This document shows, in pieces, positions 33,623 to 41,915 of a stretch of 64,000 nucleotides of DNA (its first letter is position 1; every line of letters starts with the position of its first letter). The notes under the pieces are model-generated. The model had not been told where the DNA came from. It saw only the letters and a list, made by a program, of their open reading frames with translations, and made no database searches. Source of the stretch: Streptomyces sp. ASQP_92 (GTDB taxonomy: Bacteria > Actinomycetota > Actinomycetes > Streptomycetales > Streptomycetaceae); assembly GCF_025399895.1 (NCBI RefSeq), contig NZ_JAODUA010000008.1, positions 186,001 to 250,000 of the forward strand, in the 5' to 3' direction. Made by a program: the position numbers and the translations under genes.

Positions 33623-33651
33623 TAGGGGGTTGGGGGCAAAGTGGGAAACGG

Positions 33652-33680
33652 CTGACGGGATCGTGGGCAGCGGTCACAAT
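33652..33680 (+). promoter_or_regulatory. Promoter of the TTG-start secreted protein gene
   Basis: CTGACG (33652-33657) and CACAAT (33675-33680) with a 17-base spacer. The predicted transcript begins near 33687 and includes a GGAGG-TTT-CCTCC hairpin (33711-33723) and a 16-codon upstream frame (ATG 33736) whose end overlaps the TTG start. Confidence 0.55.
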
Positions 33681-33764
33681 CTGTTGGCGTGTCCTCGACA
33701 GGAGGTTTCCTCCGGACTGTCGGCGGGGCGCAGCCATGCCACTTCGACGTCGCCGGGAGTCGCT

Positions 33765-34256
33765 TTGTCACGCCTCAGATCCTTAGCCGCCCGACTCGCC
33801 CCCGCCCTGCCGCTCGCCCTGCTCGCCCTCGGGCCCGCCGGACCCGCCGGGGCGGCCGAGGCACCGCGGGCCGACCTCTCCGTGGTGCTCGACGCCTCGC
33901 CCAAGGGGCTCGCCATCAACGCGGCCACGTTCACCGCCGCCGTCACCAACTCCGGCCCCTCGGACGTGAGTTCCGCCCGGGTGTGGTTCAGCTATCCGGC
34001 CGGGTTCACGGCACCCTCCGCGTCCGGCTGCACGATCGACAGGGCGAACCGGACCGCCGTCTGCGCGCTCGGCCCGATCCCGTCCGGCGCCACCGTCACC
34101 AGGAAGCTGACACTGCACGCCGGGCTTCTGACGATGAGCGGAAACCTGCCCGTCACGGCCGCTCTGGTCGACCTGACGCCCCTCGACCCGGAGCCGGGCA
34201 ACAACGCGGCGGTCCGCGTCTGTTCGGCCCTCACCCTGCTCCTGGTGAGCTGCTGA
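33765..34256 (+). CDS. Secreted DUF11-like repeat-domain protein, TTG start and a TTA codon
   Basis: 163 residues from TTG 33765, with GGGAG five bases before it. Signal peptide: RLRSLAARLAPALPLALLAL then AGPAGA-AE. The mature domain is an Ig-like fold of the DUF11/CARDB kind: ADLSVVLDASP, FTAAVTNSGPSDVSSARVWF, PSGATVTRKLTL, LDPEPGNNAAV, ending in a Cys-containing tail (RVCSALTLLLVSC). Such domains sit in wall or surface proteins. Codon 7 is TTA (33783-33785), read in streptomycetes by the bldA tRNA, so translation should depend on development. Confidence 0.78.
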   Translation: MSRLRSLAARLAPALPLALLALGPAGPAGAAEAPRADLSVVLDASPKGLAINAATFTAAVTNSGPSDVSSARVWFSYPAGFTAPSASGCTIDRANRTAVCALGPIPSGATVTRKLTLHAGLLTMSGNLPVTAALVDLTPLDPEPGNNAAVRVCSALTLLLVSC

Positions 34257-34266
34257 GGGGCCGCGC

Positions 34267-34872
34267 CTACAGCCAGCCCTTCTCGCGGGCGATGCGGACC
34301 GCCTCCGCCCGGTTGCGGGCCGCCAGCTTCTGGATGGCCATGGAGAGGTAGTTGCGGACCGTGCCCTGCGAGAGGCACAGGGCCACGGCCAGTTCCGCGT
34401 TGGTCGCGCCGTCCTGTGCCGCGCGCAGCACGTCCCGTTCGCGCTCCGTCAGGGGGTTGGCCCCCTCGGCGAGGGCGGCCGCCGCGAGCGTGGGGTCGAT
34501 GACCCGCTCCCCCGCGAGCACCTTGCGTACCGCCGTGGCCAGTTGGGCCGCCGGGGCGTCCTTGACCAGGAACGCGTCGGCGCCCGACTCCATGGCGCTG
34601 CGCAGATAGCCGGGCCGCCCGAAGGTGGTGAGGACGACGATCTTCACCGCGGGCAGTTCGCGGCGCAGCAGGGCGGCCGCCTCTATGCCGGTGAGGCCCG
34701 GCATCTCGATGTCGAGCAGGGCGACGTCCACGGGGTGGGCGCGGGCGGCCGGCAGGACCTCGTCGCCGCGGGCCGCCTGCGCCACCACCTCCATGTCGGG
34801 CTCCAGGCCGAGCAGCGCGGCCAGGGCCTCGCGCACCATGGACTGGTCTTCGGCCAGGAGAAGTCTGATCAT
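34267..34872 (-). CDS. NarL/LuxR-family response regulator of an ABC-linked system
   Basis: 201 residues. Receiver: LLLAEDQSMVREALA (acid pair E8-D9), VALLDIEMPG with the phospho-acceptor Asp near residue 53, VVLTTFG and VKDAP. C-terminal LuxR HTH: LTERERDVLRAAQDG, NAELAVALCLSQGTVRNYLS. Its ATG overlaps the kinase stop by four bases. It is the last gene of a four-gene operon (ATPase, permease, kinase, regulator), all with 4-base overlaps, and probably binds the CATGAC dyad before the first gene. It is convergent with the TTG-start gene. Confidence 0.92.
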   Translation of the reverse strand: MIRLLLAEDQSMVREALAALLGLEPDMEVVAQAARGDEVLPAARAHPVDVALLDIEMPGLTGIEAAALLRRELPAVKIVVLTTFGRPGYLRSAMESGADAFLVKDAPAAQLATAVRKVLAGERVIDPTLAAAALAEGANPLTERERDVLRAAQDGATNAELAVALCLSQGTVRNYLSMAIQKLAARNRAEAVRIAREKGWL

Positions 34873-36077
34873 GATCCGGATACTAGAGGGCTCTCGGGCG
34901 GCTCCGGAATCAGCCGGATCCGGGCGGTGAGGGTGAACCCCTTGCGCCCCGCCTCGGTCTCCAGGACTCCGGACACCTTCTCCAGGCGCTCGGCGAGGCC
35001 GGTCAGGCCGTTGCCCGCCACCGGCGCCGCGGAACCGGCCCGGCCCGGCCCGTCGTCCTGGACGCGCAGTTCGAGGAAGAGCCCGTCCAGGGTCTGGAGT
35101 TCGGTGAGGGCGACCGTGCAGTGCCGGGCCCCGCTGTGGCGTACGACATTGGTGGCCGCCTCGCGCAGCACCCAGGCGAGCGCCTCCTCCTCCGCGGCGG
35201 GCAGGGCGACGGGCGCCTCGTTCGGCACCGTCGCCCGGATGCCCGCCGCGTTCAACATGGTGCGGGCGCCCGCGAGTTCGGCGGGCAGGGTGGCCCTGCG
35301 GTAGCCGGACACCGCGGCCCGTACGTCCACGAGGGCCTGGCGGCTCACCTGCTCGATGTCGGCGACCTGCCGCGCCGCCTGCTCGGGGTGGCCCGGCAGC
35401 ATCCGCCCGGCCAGTTCGCTCTTCAGCGTGATGAGGGAGAGCGAGTGGCCGAGCAGGTCGTGCAGATCGCGCGCCATCCTCAACCGCTCCTCGTTCGCGG
35501 CCAGTTGGGCCACGGTCGCCCTGGCCTCGCGCAGCTCCACCGAGGTGCGGATCAGATGGCGTACGCCCGTCATGGCGAAGCCGCCGAGGAGCGCCGGGAT
35601 GGCGAGGCCGGGCACGATGTCGCCGACGTGGGTGACATGGGCCCCGATCAGGGTCATCGTGGCGGTCGTCACGAGGATCGCCCAGGTCGCGAGGGCCAGC
35701 GGCAGCGTCGCCCCGCAGGAGACGGACACGTAGACGAAGAGCACCAGCCACGGGGAGCCGAGGCACAGCGAGAGGGCGATGGCCAGGGCCGCAAGGAAGC
35801 CCAGAAGGCCGCAGAGCGTCACGCGGCCCGGCGCGCGGGCGGTGTGCCGCATCACCAGGCCGAGATAGACGCTCACGAAGCCGGCGAGGCCGAGCCAGCC
35901 GAGCACGGTGGCCACCATGGCGTGGTCGCCGTCGAGCAGATCGCCGATCGGGGCGCCCATGAAGGCGAGCCAGACGCCGACCCACATCAGCTTCTGCCAC
36001 ATCTGGCGGCGCGTCTCGGGGCTCATCCCGATCCGCACCGCCGGCGCCTTGCCGTGGCCCTCGTTCAGGGAACTCAC
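34869..36077 (-). CDS. DesK-like sensor histidine kinase
   Basis: 402 residues from GTG 36077. Five to six membrane helices in the first ~180 residues with no large outside domain, then the dimerisation helix with the phospho-His in RMARDLHDLLGHSLSLITLK and an ATPase domain (EAATNVVRHSGA, VQDDGPG, GNGLTGLAERL). Such kinases sense membrane state or the partner transporter itself. The GTG overlaps the permease TGA (GTGA), so the two are translationally coupled. Partner of the response regulator downstream. Confidence 0.92.
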   Translation of the reverse strand: MSSLNEGHGKAPAVRIGMSPETRRQMWQKLMWVGVWLAFMGAPIGDLLDGDHAMVATVLGWLGLAGFVSVYLGLVMRHTARAPGRVTLCGLLGFLAALAIALSLCLGSPWLVLFVYVSVSCGATLPLALATWAILVTTATMTLIGAHVTHVGDIVPGLAIPALLGGFAMTGVRHLIRTSVELREARATVAQLAANEERLRMARDLHDLLGHSLSLITLKSELAGRMLPGHPEQAARQVADIEQVSRQALVDVRAAVSGYRRATLPAELAGARTMLNAAGIRATVPNEAPVALPAAEEEALAWVLREAATNVVRHSGARHCTVALTELQTLDGLFLELRVQDDGPGRAGSAAPVAGNGLTGLAERLEKVSGVLETEAGRKGFTLTARIRLIPEPPESPLVSGS

Positions 36078-36814
36078 GCCTTCAGGGTGTCCTTCCGGTA
36101 CAGCCATGCCGCGCCGCCCGCGAAGAGCAGGAAGTAGAAGACGAGGATGGCGAGGTCCTTGCCGTGCGGGGCGTCGCCCAGCTCGATGGCCTGTCCGAGG
36201 GCAGCGTACGCGTGGGTGGGCAGCCACTCCGCGATGTTCTGGAGCCACTGCGGGAAGACGGTGCTGGGCATCCACAGGCCGCCCAGGATCGACATGCCGA
36301 AGTAGATGATCATCGTGATCGGGCGGACCGCGTCACCGCTGGCGAGGTAGCCGATCGCGACGCCGAGCGCGGCGAAGCAGAGGGAGCCGCCCCAGATGGC
36401 GGCGGTCAGCGCGCCCCACTGCCAGGCCTCGAAGCGGACGCCCTTGGTGACAGCGGCGACGACGAACACCACCACGATGCAGGGCAGCGTCACGACGGCC
36501 GCGCTGGCGATCTTCGCCAGGACGTAGCCCCGGCCGGGCAGGGTGGTCAGGCGCAGTTGGCGCACCCAGCCCTTCTCGCGCTCCTTGGCGATCTTCTCGC
36601 TGTTGCCCATGAGGACGGCGGTGATCGCGCCGAAGGAGGCCATCGAGACCATGTAGAGGGCGGGGAAGGTGAGGTCGGTGCCCTTGACCTTGTCGGTGCC
36701 GTTCTGCGACGCCGCGAAGAGCAGGTAGAGCGCCGAGGGGTAGATCACCGAGAAGAACATGAACTTCTTGTTCCGCAGGGTGCGGGTGATTTCGAGCTTG
36801 ATCAGAGTGTTCAC
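36074..36814 (-). CDS. ABC-2 type exporter permease
   Basis: 246 residues from GTG 36814; GAGGAGG lies seven bases upstream. Six hydrophobic helices; the N-terminus LIKLEITRTLRNKKFMFFSV is the usual cytoplasmic start of ABC-2 permeases, and YLASGDAVRPITMIIYFG and LGGLWMPSTVFP are family features. Works with the ATPase encoded just upstream to export a drug, lipid or peptide. GTG overlaps the ATPase stop by four bases. Confidence 0.92.
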   Translation of the reverse strand: MNTLIKLEITRTLRNKKFMFFSVIYPSALYLLFAASQNGTDKVKGTDLTFPALYMVSMASFGAITAVLMGNSEKIAKEREKGWVRQLRLTTLPGRGYVLAKIASAAVVTLPCIVVVFVVAAVTKGVRFEAWQWGALTAAIWGGSLCFAALGVAIGYLASGDAVRPITMIIYFGMSILGGLWMPSTVFPQWLQNIAEWLPTHAYAALGQAIELGDAPHGKDLAILVFYFLLFAGGAAWLYRKDTLKA

Positions 36815-37743
36815 GCGTTGGCCTCCTCGGCCGAGGTGATGGCGATGAAGGCCTGCTCGAGCCCGAGACCGGCGACTTCGAGGTTGCGCGGGTAGAGGCC
36901 GAGTCCGTACACCGCGTGCATCGTGGCGTCGGCGTCGTGCGACTGGATGCGGACGGTGCGGCCCGAGATGTCGAGGGTGGAGAGGAAGGGCAGCTCGCGC
37001 AGGGCGGCCTCGTCGATGGTGCCTTCGAGGTCGAAGCTGACCCGGCGGGCGCCCGCCTTGGCCTTGATCTCGGCGGCCGTGCCGTCCGCGAGGAGCCGGC
37101 CCTTGTGCAGGACGAGCACCCGGTCGGCGATCGCGTCGGCCTCTTCGAGGTAGTGGGTGGCGAACAGGACCGTACGGCCCTGGGCCGCCTGCTCGCGCAT
37201 GGTCGCCCAGAACGCCTGGCGGGCGGTGACGTCCATGCCGGTGGTCGGCTCGTCGAGGACGATCAGGTCGTTGGCGCCGGCCGTGGCGAGCGCGAAGCGC
37301 ACGCGCTGCTCCTGGCCGCCGGAGAGCTTGTTGACCTTGCGGTCGGCGATCGCGGTGATCCCCGCGCGGTCCATGACCTCGTTCACGGGGTGCGGCCTCG
37401 GGTGCAGGGAGCAGCCGAGCCCGACCAGTTCGCGTACGGTCACGTCCTCCATCAGGCCGCCGCTCTGCAACATCGCGCCGACCTTGCCGGCCTCGATGGC
37501 CTGCGCGGGCGTCATGCCGAAGAGGCTGACCGTGCCGGCGTCGGGCTTGCGCAGCCCGAGCAGCAGATCGAGCGTGGAGGACTTGCCGGCGCCGTTGGGA
37601 CCGAGCAGCGCCACCGTCTCGCCGGGGTGCAGCCGCAGCGACAGATCGGCCACGGCACGGACGGTGCCGTAGCTCTTGTTCACGTTCTCGAAGCTCACCA
37701 CGGACGGTGCGGTCCGTTCGGCGGGAGGGGCTGTCTGCGTCAT
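36811..37743 (-). CDS. ABC exporter ATP-binding protein
   Basis: 310 residues. Walker A LLGPNGAGKSSTLDLLLG, Q-loop LQSGGLMEDVTV, signature LSGGQEQRVRFA, Walker B LIVLDEPTTGMD and the His switch FATHYLEEA. The C-terminal ~90 residues are the usual accessory domain of ABC-2 exporters of the antibiotic-resistance (DrrA-like) group. First gene of the four-gene operon with the permease and two-component system, a set typical of cell-envelope stress response. The start lies 59 bases from a CATGAC dyad. Confidence 0.93.
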   Translation of the reverse strand: MTQTAPPAERTAPSVVSFENVNKSYGTVRAVADLSLRLHPGETVALLGPNGAGKSSTLDLLLGLRKPDAGTVSLFGMTPAQAIEAGKVGAMLQSGGLMEDVTVRELVGLGCSLHPRPHPVNEVMDRAGITAIADRKVNKLSGGQEQRVRFALATAGANDLIVLDEPTTGMDVTARQAFWATMREQAAQGRTVLFATHYLEEADAIADRVLVLHKGRLLADGTAAEIKAKAGARRVSFDLEGTIDEAALRELPFLSTLDISGRTVRIQSHDADATMHAVYGLGLYPRNLEVAGLGLEQAFIAITSAEEANA

Positions 37744-37801
37744 GGGTCAAGACTCGCCCGTGGCGCCCCTCGCCCGGCAGTGGCAGCCGTCGTGACTGCG
37801 A

Positions 37802-37830
37802 CATGACGGATGTCATGGGCGGGGCATGAC
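37802..37830 (-). promoter_or_regulatory. Dyad operator CATGAC-GGAT-GTCATG before the exporter operon
   Basis: CATGAC (37802-37807) and GTCATG (37812-37817) are a perfect 6-bp dyad with a 4-base spacer. A third half-site CATGAC is at 37825-37830. It is 59-88 bases upstream of the first gene of the operon, the usual place for the binding site of a NarL-type regulator controlling its own operon. Confidence 0.55.
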
Positions 37831-37831
37831 A

Positions 37832-37862
37832 CCGCCCCCGCGTCACGGGGACGCGGGGGCGG
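37832..37862 (-). terminator. Terminator of the peptidoglycan-binding-domain gene
   Basis: CCGCCCCCGCGT (37832-37843) pairs with ACGCGGGGGCGG (37851-37862), a 12-bp perfect stem, downstream of the gene that ends at 37920 on the minus strand. Confidence 0.78.
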
Positions 37863-37919
37863 CGAGGGCCCGGGCCGGCCGGATCAGCCCTGTTCGGCGG
37901 CCCGGGTTCACCTCCGGGT

Positions 37920-39986
37920 TCAGCCCTGGTTCAGCTCGATCGTGACGGTGCGCTGGGCGCCCTTGGCCCGCAGGGCGGTCTGCATGGCGACGGCGACGTC
38001 GTCGGCCGACACCTCGTGCTTCTCGCCGCCCTTGGTGATCATCACGCCCTTGAAGGTGTTGCCGATCAGCTCGGTGATCGCCTTCTTGTCGTAGACCTCG
38101 ACCAGCTTCCCGTCGGCCGCCTTCATCGAGAGGATCTTGGGCAGCGACTTCAGGGGGCCGAAGGCGATCGGCTTGCCGCCCGCCTTGATCGTGACGTTCG
38201 CGGACATCGCGGGCTTGGCGAAGTCGTTCATCGCCCGGTCGATCTCGGCCTCGCTGATGGTGGGCTGACGAACCGCCACCGGCAGCGCCACGGCGTCCGC
38301 CTTGCCGGTCTCCACCAGCGTCCGGTAGGCGTCCTTCACCGCGATCATCGAGCGGTTCACGTCGAGCGACTTGCCCGCCTTGCCCGGCACGGCCACCGCC
38401 TTGCCCGGCACGAACTTGATCGTGCCCTCGGTCGCCGAGCCCGAGGCGCCCGCCAGGTCGGTCAGCGCCACCCCGAGCTTCTCCTCGTCGACCGGGATCA
38501 CCGGCTGGGCGACCCGCTTGCCGCCGAACAGCGAGCCGATGACGGACACCGGGTTGTAGTCGCTGCCCGCGGCGGCCCGCACGGTGGCCTGGCTGTCCAG
38601 CGAGAGCCCCGCGATCTCGGGCTTCAGCTGCTCCTGCTTGCCGTCGACCGTGAGCCGCAGCGGCTGGTTGGCGCGCTTGCCGAGCGTCTGGTCGAGCTTG
38701 GAGACGGCCGCCTCCTTGGTGCCGCCGCCGATGTCGACACCGAGGACGGTGGTGCCCTTGGGGACCTCGGAGTGGTTCAGGACGAGGCCGGCGCCGTACG
38801 CGATGCCGACCAGCGCGACGAGCCCACCGCCGAGCAGCGCCACCTTGGAGCGGCCCTTCTTCTTGGCGGGCGCCGCGGCCGGGGCGGTGCGGCGCGGCGC
38901 GTCCGGCGGCTCGGCCTCGTCGGCCCCCGGCCCCGGGGGCGGGGTGAGGGTGGGGCCGCCGGGCCCGGGCGGGAAGGACGAGCCGCGGTGGTCCGGGGGG
39001 ACGACCGGGATGCCGCTGGTCAGGGTGTCGCCGGAGACATGGCCGCCGGGCGCCGCCGGGTTGACCGCCGGGTTCGCGAGCGGGTTGCCCACGGAGTGCG
39101 TGAGCGGGCTCGGCGCCGGGGGCTGCGGGGTGAGGATCGCGGTGTCGTCGGACAGCGCGGGGGCGGGGCCCTGGCCGCCGGGCGCGAAGGGGTGGCCGCC
39201 GCCGGGAGCCTGGAGCGGGTTCTGGCCGAAGCCCATGTCGGCGCCCCGGCGCGGGCCTTCATCAGGGCCGCGTCCCAGGTCGGGCCCCTGCCCGGGCCGT
39301 TGGCCGGGGCGCTGGTGGGGGCGCTGGTCGGGGGCCGCGCCGAACAGCGAGCCCTCGTCGGGCCGGGGGCCCGAACCCTGGCCCTGGCCCGGGCGGTTGC
39401 CGACCGGCCGCACGGGCAGCGCGGCGTTCCCGGTGACGGGCCCCGTGGTCGGGCCGGACGGCGGGGCGGGGCGTGCCCCGTCCGGGCCGCCGCTTCCCTC
39501 CGCGCGGCCCGGCCCGTCGGCGCCGGGGGAACCGGCGCCGGGGCCGTCCGAGAAGTACGGGAGGTCGGGCCGGGGCGTGCCGGACGGCGGGGTCGAAGAG
39601 CCGGGCGCCGCCGGGGACTTGCGCGGGGCGAACCAGTCGCTCGTGGGCCGCCCGTCGGCACCCTGCTCCTCGGGCTCCGCCTCCGGCGCCTCGGGCCGGG
39701 GCACCGAACCGGTGCGCTCGCTCGCCTCGTCCGCGTCGGCCGTCTTGGCGGCCTCGCTCATCGGCGTGCGCATCACGACCGGCGGGATGGGGCGAGAGCC
39801 CGGGATGTTGATCCGGATCCGCGTCGTCAGCGTGGTCTCGGTCTTGGGCTCGTCCGGTGCGGCAGCGACCTCAGGAGTGTCCTGCCCCGCGGACGACGGG
39901 GTTCCGTACGGCGGGGTGCCCGATGGGTACCCGGCTGCACCCCGACCCTGGGGACCGGAGGACGAACTGTCAGTTTCACGACTCAA
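37920..39986 (-). CDS. Large membrane protein with YoaR-type peptidoglycan-binding domains, no VanW
   Basis: 688 residues from TTG 39986, preceded by GGGAGAG eight bases upstream; a GTG ten codons earlier (40016) is possible. Residues 1-370 are a disordered Gly/Pro/Gln-rich stretch, then one membrane helix (VALLGGGLVALVGIAYGAGL, ~382-401), then ~285 outside residues with the PG_binding_4 pattern: VLGVDIGGGTKEAAVSKLDQ and LPVAVRQPTISEAEIDRAM. The VanW domain that normally follows is absent. A role in wall attachment or synthesis is inferred. It is on the same strand as the mshB pair, 168 bases downstream. Confidence 0.82.
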   Translation of the reverse strand: MSRETDSSSSGPQGRGAAGYPSGTPPYGTPSSAGQDTPEVAAAPDEPKTETTLTTRIRINIPGSRPIPPVVMRTPMSEAAKTADADEASERTGSVPRPEAPEAEPEEQGADGRPTSDWFAPRKSPAAPGSSTPPSGTPRPDLPYFSDGPGAGSPGADGPGRAEGSGGPDGARPAPPSGPTTGPVTGNAALPVRPVGNRPGQGQGSGPRPDEGSLFGAAPDQRPHQRPGQRPGQGPDLGRGPDEGPRRGADMGFGQNPLQAPGGGHPFAPGGQGPAPALSDDTAILTPQPPAPSPLTHSVGNPLANPAVNPAAPGGHVSGDTLTSGIPVVPPDHRGSSFPPGPGGPTLTPPPGPGADEAEPPDAPRRTAPAAAPAKKKGRSKVALLGGGLVALVGIAYGAGLVLNHSEVPKGTTVLGVDIGGGTKEAAVSKLDQTLGKRANQPLRLTVDGKQEQLKPEIAGLSLDSQATVRAAAGSDYNPVSVIGSLFGGKRVAQPVIPVDEEKLGVALTDLAGASGSATEGTIKFVPGKAVAVPGKAGKSLDVNRSMIAVKDAYRTLVETGKADAVALPVAVRQPTISEAEIDRAMNDFAKPAMSANVTIKAGGKPIAFGPLKSLPKILSMKAADGKLVEVYDKKAITELIGNTFKGVMITKGGEKHEVSADDVAVAMQTALRAKGAQRTVTIELNQG

Positions 39987-40154
39987 GGCTGGTTCTCTCC
40001 CGTTTGGCTCCGCCACCCGGTCTCGTTCTTGTGGTGCCTCTGTACGGGCGGCTCGGCGGCGCGCACCACCATACTGGCCGCCGTCCTCGCGTACGGGGCG
40101 GCCCGGAGGAGGCGCGCCCCGTCCTCCCCTACTGCGTCGCGGCGCCCTCGCACG

Positions 40155-40562
40155 TCACTCGCCAAGTCGGGCGGCCGGGCCGCCGGGTCGGGTGAATCCG
40201 CCGATCGTGGCGCAGATCACAGCGGCGAGCATGCCGCCGAGGAGGAAGACGTACGACCCCGCTCCGGCGCCGAACACGAAGTCGCCCTCAGGGCGCGGAG
40301 TGGTCAACAGGACGACGGCGACCAGCCAGCCGGCCGCGGGCGCGCCCACTCCGCCCCGGCCGCCCACCAGTTGCGTACCGCCGTAGAACAGGCCGACGGC
40401 TCCGCCCAGCGCCAGCGCGAGGCCGCCGGGGAACCAGGCGGTCTGCACGAGCGCCCCCGCGACGGCGACGAGCGCGCCGAGGACGACGAGCAGCGCGTAC
40501 AGCGCGATACGGGCGGCTGTCCCGCCCGTCCTTGCGTCCTCCATGGCCGTACGTGTACTCAC
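40155..40562 (-). CDS. DUF6113-like integral membrane protein
   Basis: 135 residues, four hydrophobic helices (IALYALLVVLGALVAVAGAL; GGLALALGGAVGLFYGG; GWLVAVVLLTTP; YVFLLGGMLAAVICATIGGF). The TTPRPEGDFV loop between the third and fourth is conserved in the streptomycete family as I remember it. The ATG overlaps the mshB stop by four bases (40559-40562), so both are made together. Function unknown; a link to mycothiol is positional only. Confidence 0.8.
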   Translation of the reverse strand: MSTRTAMEDARTGGTAARIALYALLVVLGALVAVAGALVQTAWFPGGLALALGGAVGLFYGGTQLVGGRGGVGAPAAGWLVAVVLLTTPRPEGDFVFGAGAGSYVFLLGGMLAAVICATIGGFTRPGGPAARLGE

Positions 40563-41446
40563 TCGCCCACGCCCTCAAACAGGTCGCTCTCGCGACGCCC
40601 GGCCGCAACTCCCGCGACGCCCGCCGCCCGTTGGTAGTACTCGGTGGTGAAGATCGGCTGCCCCAGCCCGTTGGAGAGCGCGAAGTAGGGCCCCTGGACG
40701 GTGATCTGGGTCGCGTGGGCGCGCATCGCCGCGCTCTTGGCGGCGGCGTAGGCGGTGCCGTCGATCTCTGCCGTGATGTCCGACTCGTCCACGACACCCG
40801 GTACGTCGTCGATGGCGGCGATGCCCGGGAAGTCCGTGTTCGCGGCGCGCAGCGCGTCGAAGGCGCGCTCGGCGACCGGGCGGGGCACCCGGTTCCAGTA
40901 GATCTTCGCCACGGCGTGCGGTTCGCCCAGGTCGCCGCGGTAGCCGGAGTCGGCGGCCAGTTCGGCGGCGCGCATCGCGACCCGGTGGGCCTGGATGTGG
41001 TCGGGATGGCCGTAGCCGCCGTCCGGGTCGTAGGTGATCAGGACCTGGGGGCGCAGCGAACGGATCACCTCTACGAGGTACCCGGCCGCCTCGTCCACGT
41101 CCGTGTTCCAGAAGGCGCCCGGGCGGTGGTTCTGCTCGACGCCCATCATCCCGGAGTCGCGAAAGCGGCCGGGGCCGCCGAGGAAGCGGTGGTCGGTGAC
41201 GCCCAGCTCCCTCATCGCGGCGGCGAGTTCACCGATGCGGTGGGCGCCGAGGCCGCCCTCGCGGTCGGGCGCGAGATGGGCGAGGTCCGGCGGGATGACC
41301 TCGCCCTCCTCACCGAGGGTGCAGGTGACCAGGGCCACGTGCGCGCCCTCGGCCGCGTACTTGGCCATGGTGGCGCCGTTGTTGATCGACTCGTCGTCCG
41401 GGTGCGCGTGCACCAGGAGCAGACGGCGGGCGGGAAGTTCCGACAT
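40559..41446 (-). CDS. mshB: Mycothiol biosynthesis deacetylase MshB
   Basis: 295 residues. Zinc site: AHPDDE at 14-19 (His15, Asp18) and GYGHPDHIQAHR further on for the third ligand. The family also has GGPGRFRDSGMMG and DPDGGYGHPDH, as here. It removes acetate from GlcNAc-inositol in the second enzymatic step of mycothiol synthesis (MshB), cytoplasmic. A paralogue of the mycothiol S-conjugate amidase Mca would be similar, but the length and motif favour MshB. It heads a two-gene unit. Confidence 0.9.
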   Translation of the reverse strand: MSELPARRLLLVHAHPDDESINNGATMAKYAAEGAHVALVTCTLGEEGEVIPPDLAHLAPDREGGLGAHRIGELAAAMRELGVTDHRFLGGPGRFRDSGMMGVEQNHRPGAFWNTDVDEAAGYLVEVIRSLRPQVLITYDPDGGYGHPDHIQAHRVAMRAAELAADSGYRGDLGEPHAVAKIYWNRVPRPVAERAFDALRAANTDFPGIAAIDDVPGVVDESDITAEIDGTAYAAAKSAAMRAHATQITVQGPYFALSNGLGQPIFTTEYYQRAAGVAGVAAGRRESDLFEGVGE

Positions 41447-41529
41447 GGGCCCAGCCTACGAGGCCCGGGCCGCCCGGCACCGCCGCCATCCGGTGGCCCG
41501 CCGGGACGGGGCCCCGCCGTGCTCGCGGG

Positions 41530-41724
41530 TCAGAACTTGATACCGCCGATCATTCCCGCCACGTTGCTGGTCACTTGGCTGATGGTGGGGGCGATGGACG
41601 AACTCGCCAGATAGAAGCCGAGCAGGATGCAGATCGCCGCATGTCCGCCCTTCAGCCCGGATTTCCGGACCAGCAGGAAGACGACGATCGCCAGCAGCAC
41701 CACCGCCGAAATCGAGAGTGCCAC
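41530..41724 (-). CDS. Small membrane protein, 64 residues
   Basis: GTG 41724 with GGAGGTG seven bases upstream. Two hydrophobic segments (ALSISAVVLLAIVVFLLV and AAICILLGFYLASSSIAP), joined by a basic turn RKSGLKGGH; the last 18 residues are polar. The strong ribosome site and typical codon use make it real. It resembles small membrane proteins common in streptomycetes; I do not know a function. A gap of 191 bases to the S9 peptidase start holds divergent promoters but no clear motif. Confidence 0.8.
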   Translation of the reverse strand: MALSISAVVLLAIVVFLLVRKSGLKGGHAAICILLGFYLASSSIAPTISQVTSNVAGMIGGIKF

Positions 41725-41915
41725 GGCGGTTCACCTCCATCTGTTCCGGTGGTCGGACGGACCCAGCAGCGTGCGTACAGCCAGCGGGTTCATACCCACC
41801 GAGCGCTACGGATCATAACTATCCGTGGGACCGCATTGATCGGGGCACGGGCGCACAAGGGGCGCACGTGACTCGCGCCCGAGCGGGCCGCGGGGCGGGC
41901 GGCTAGGTTCCCCTC

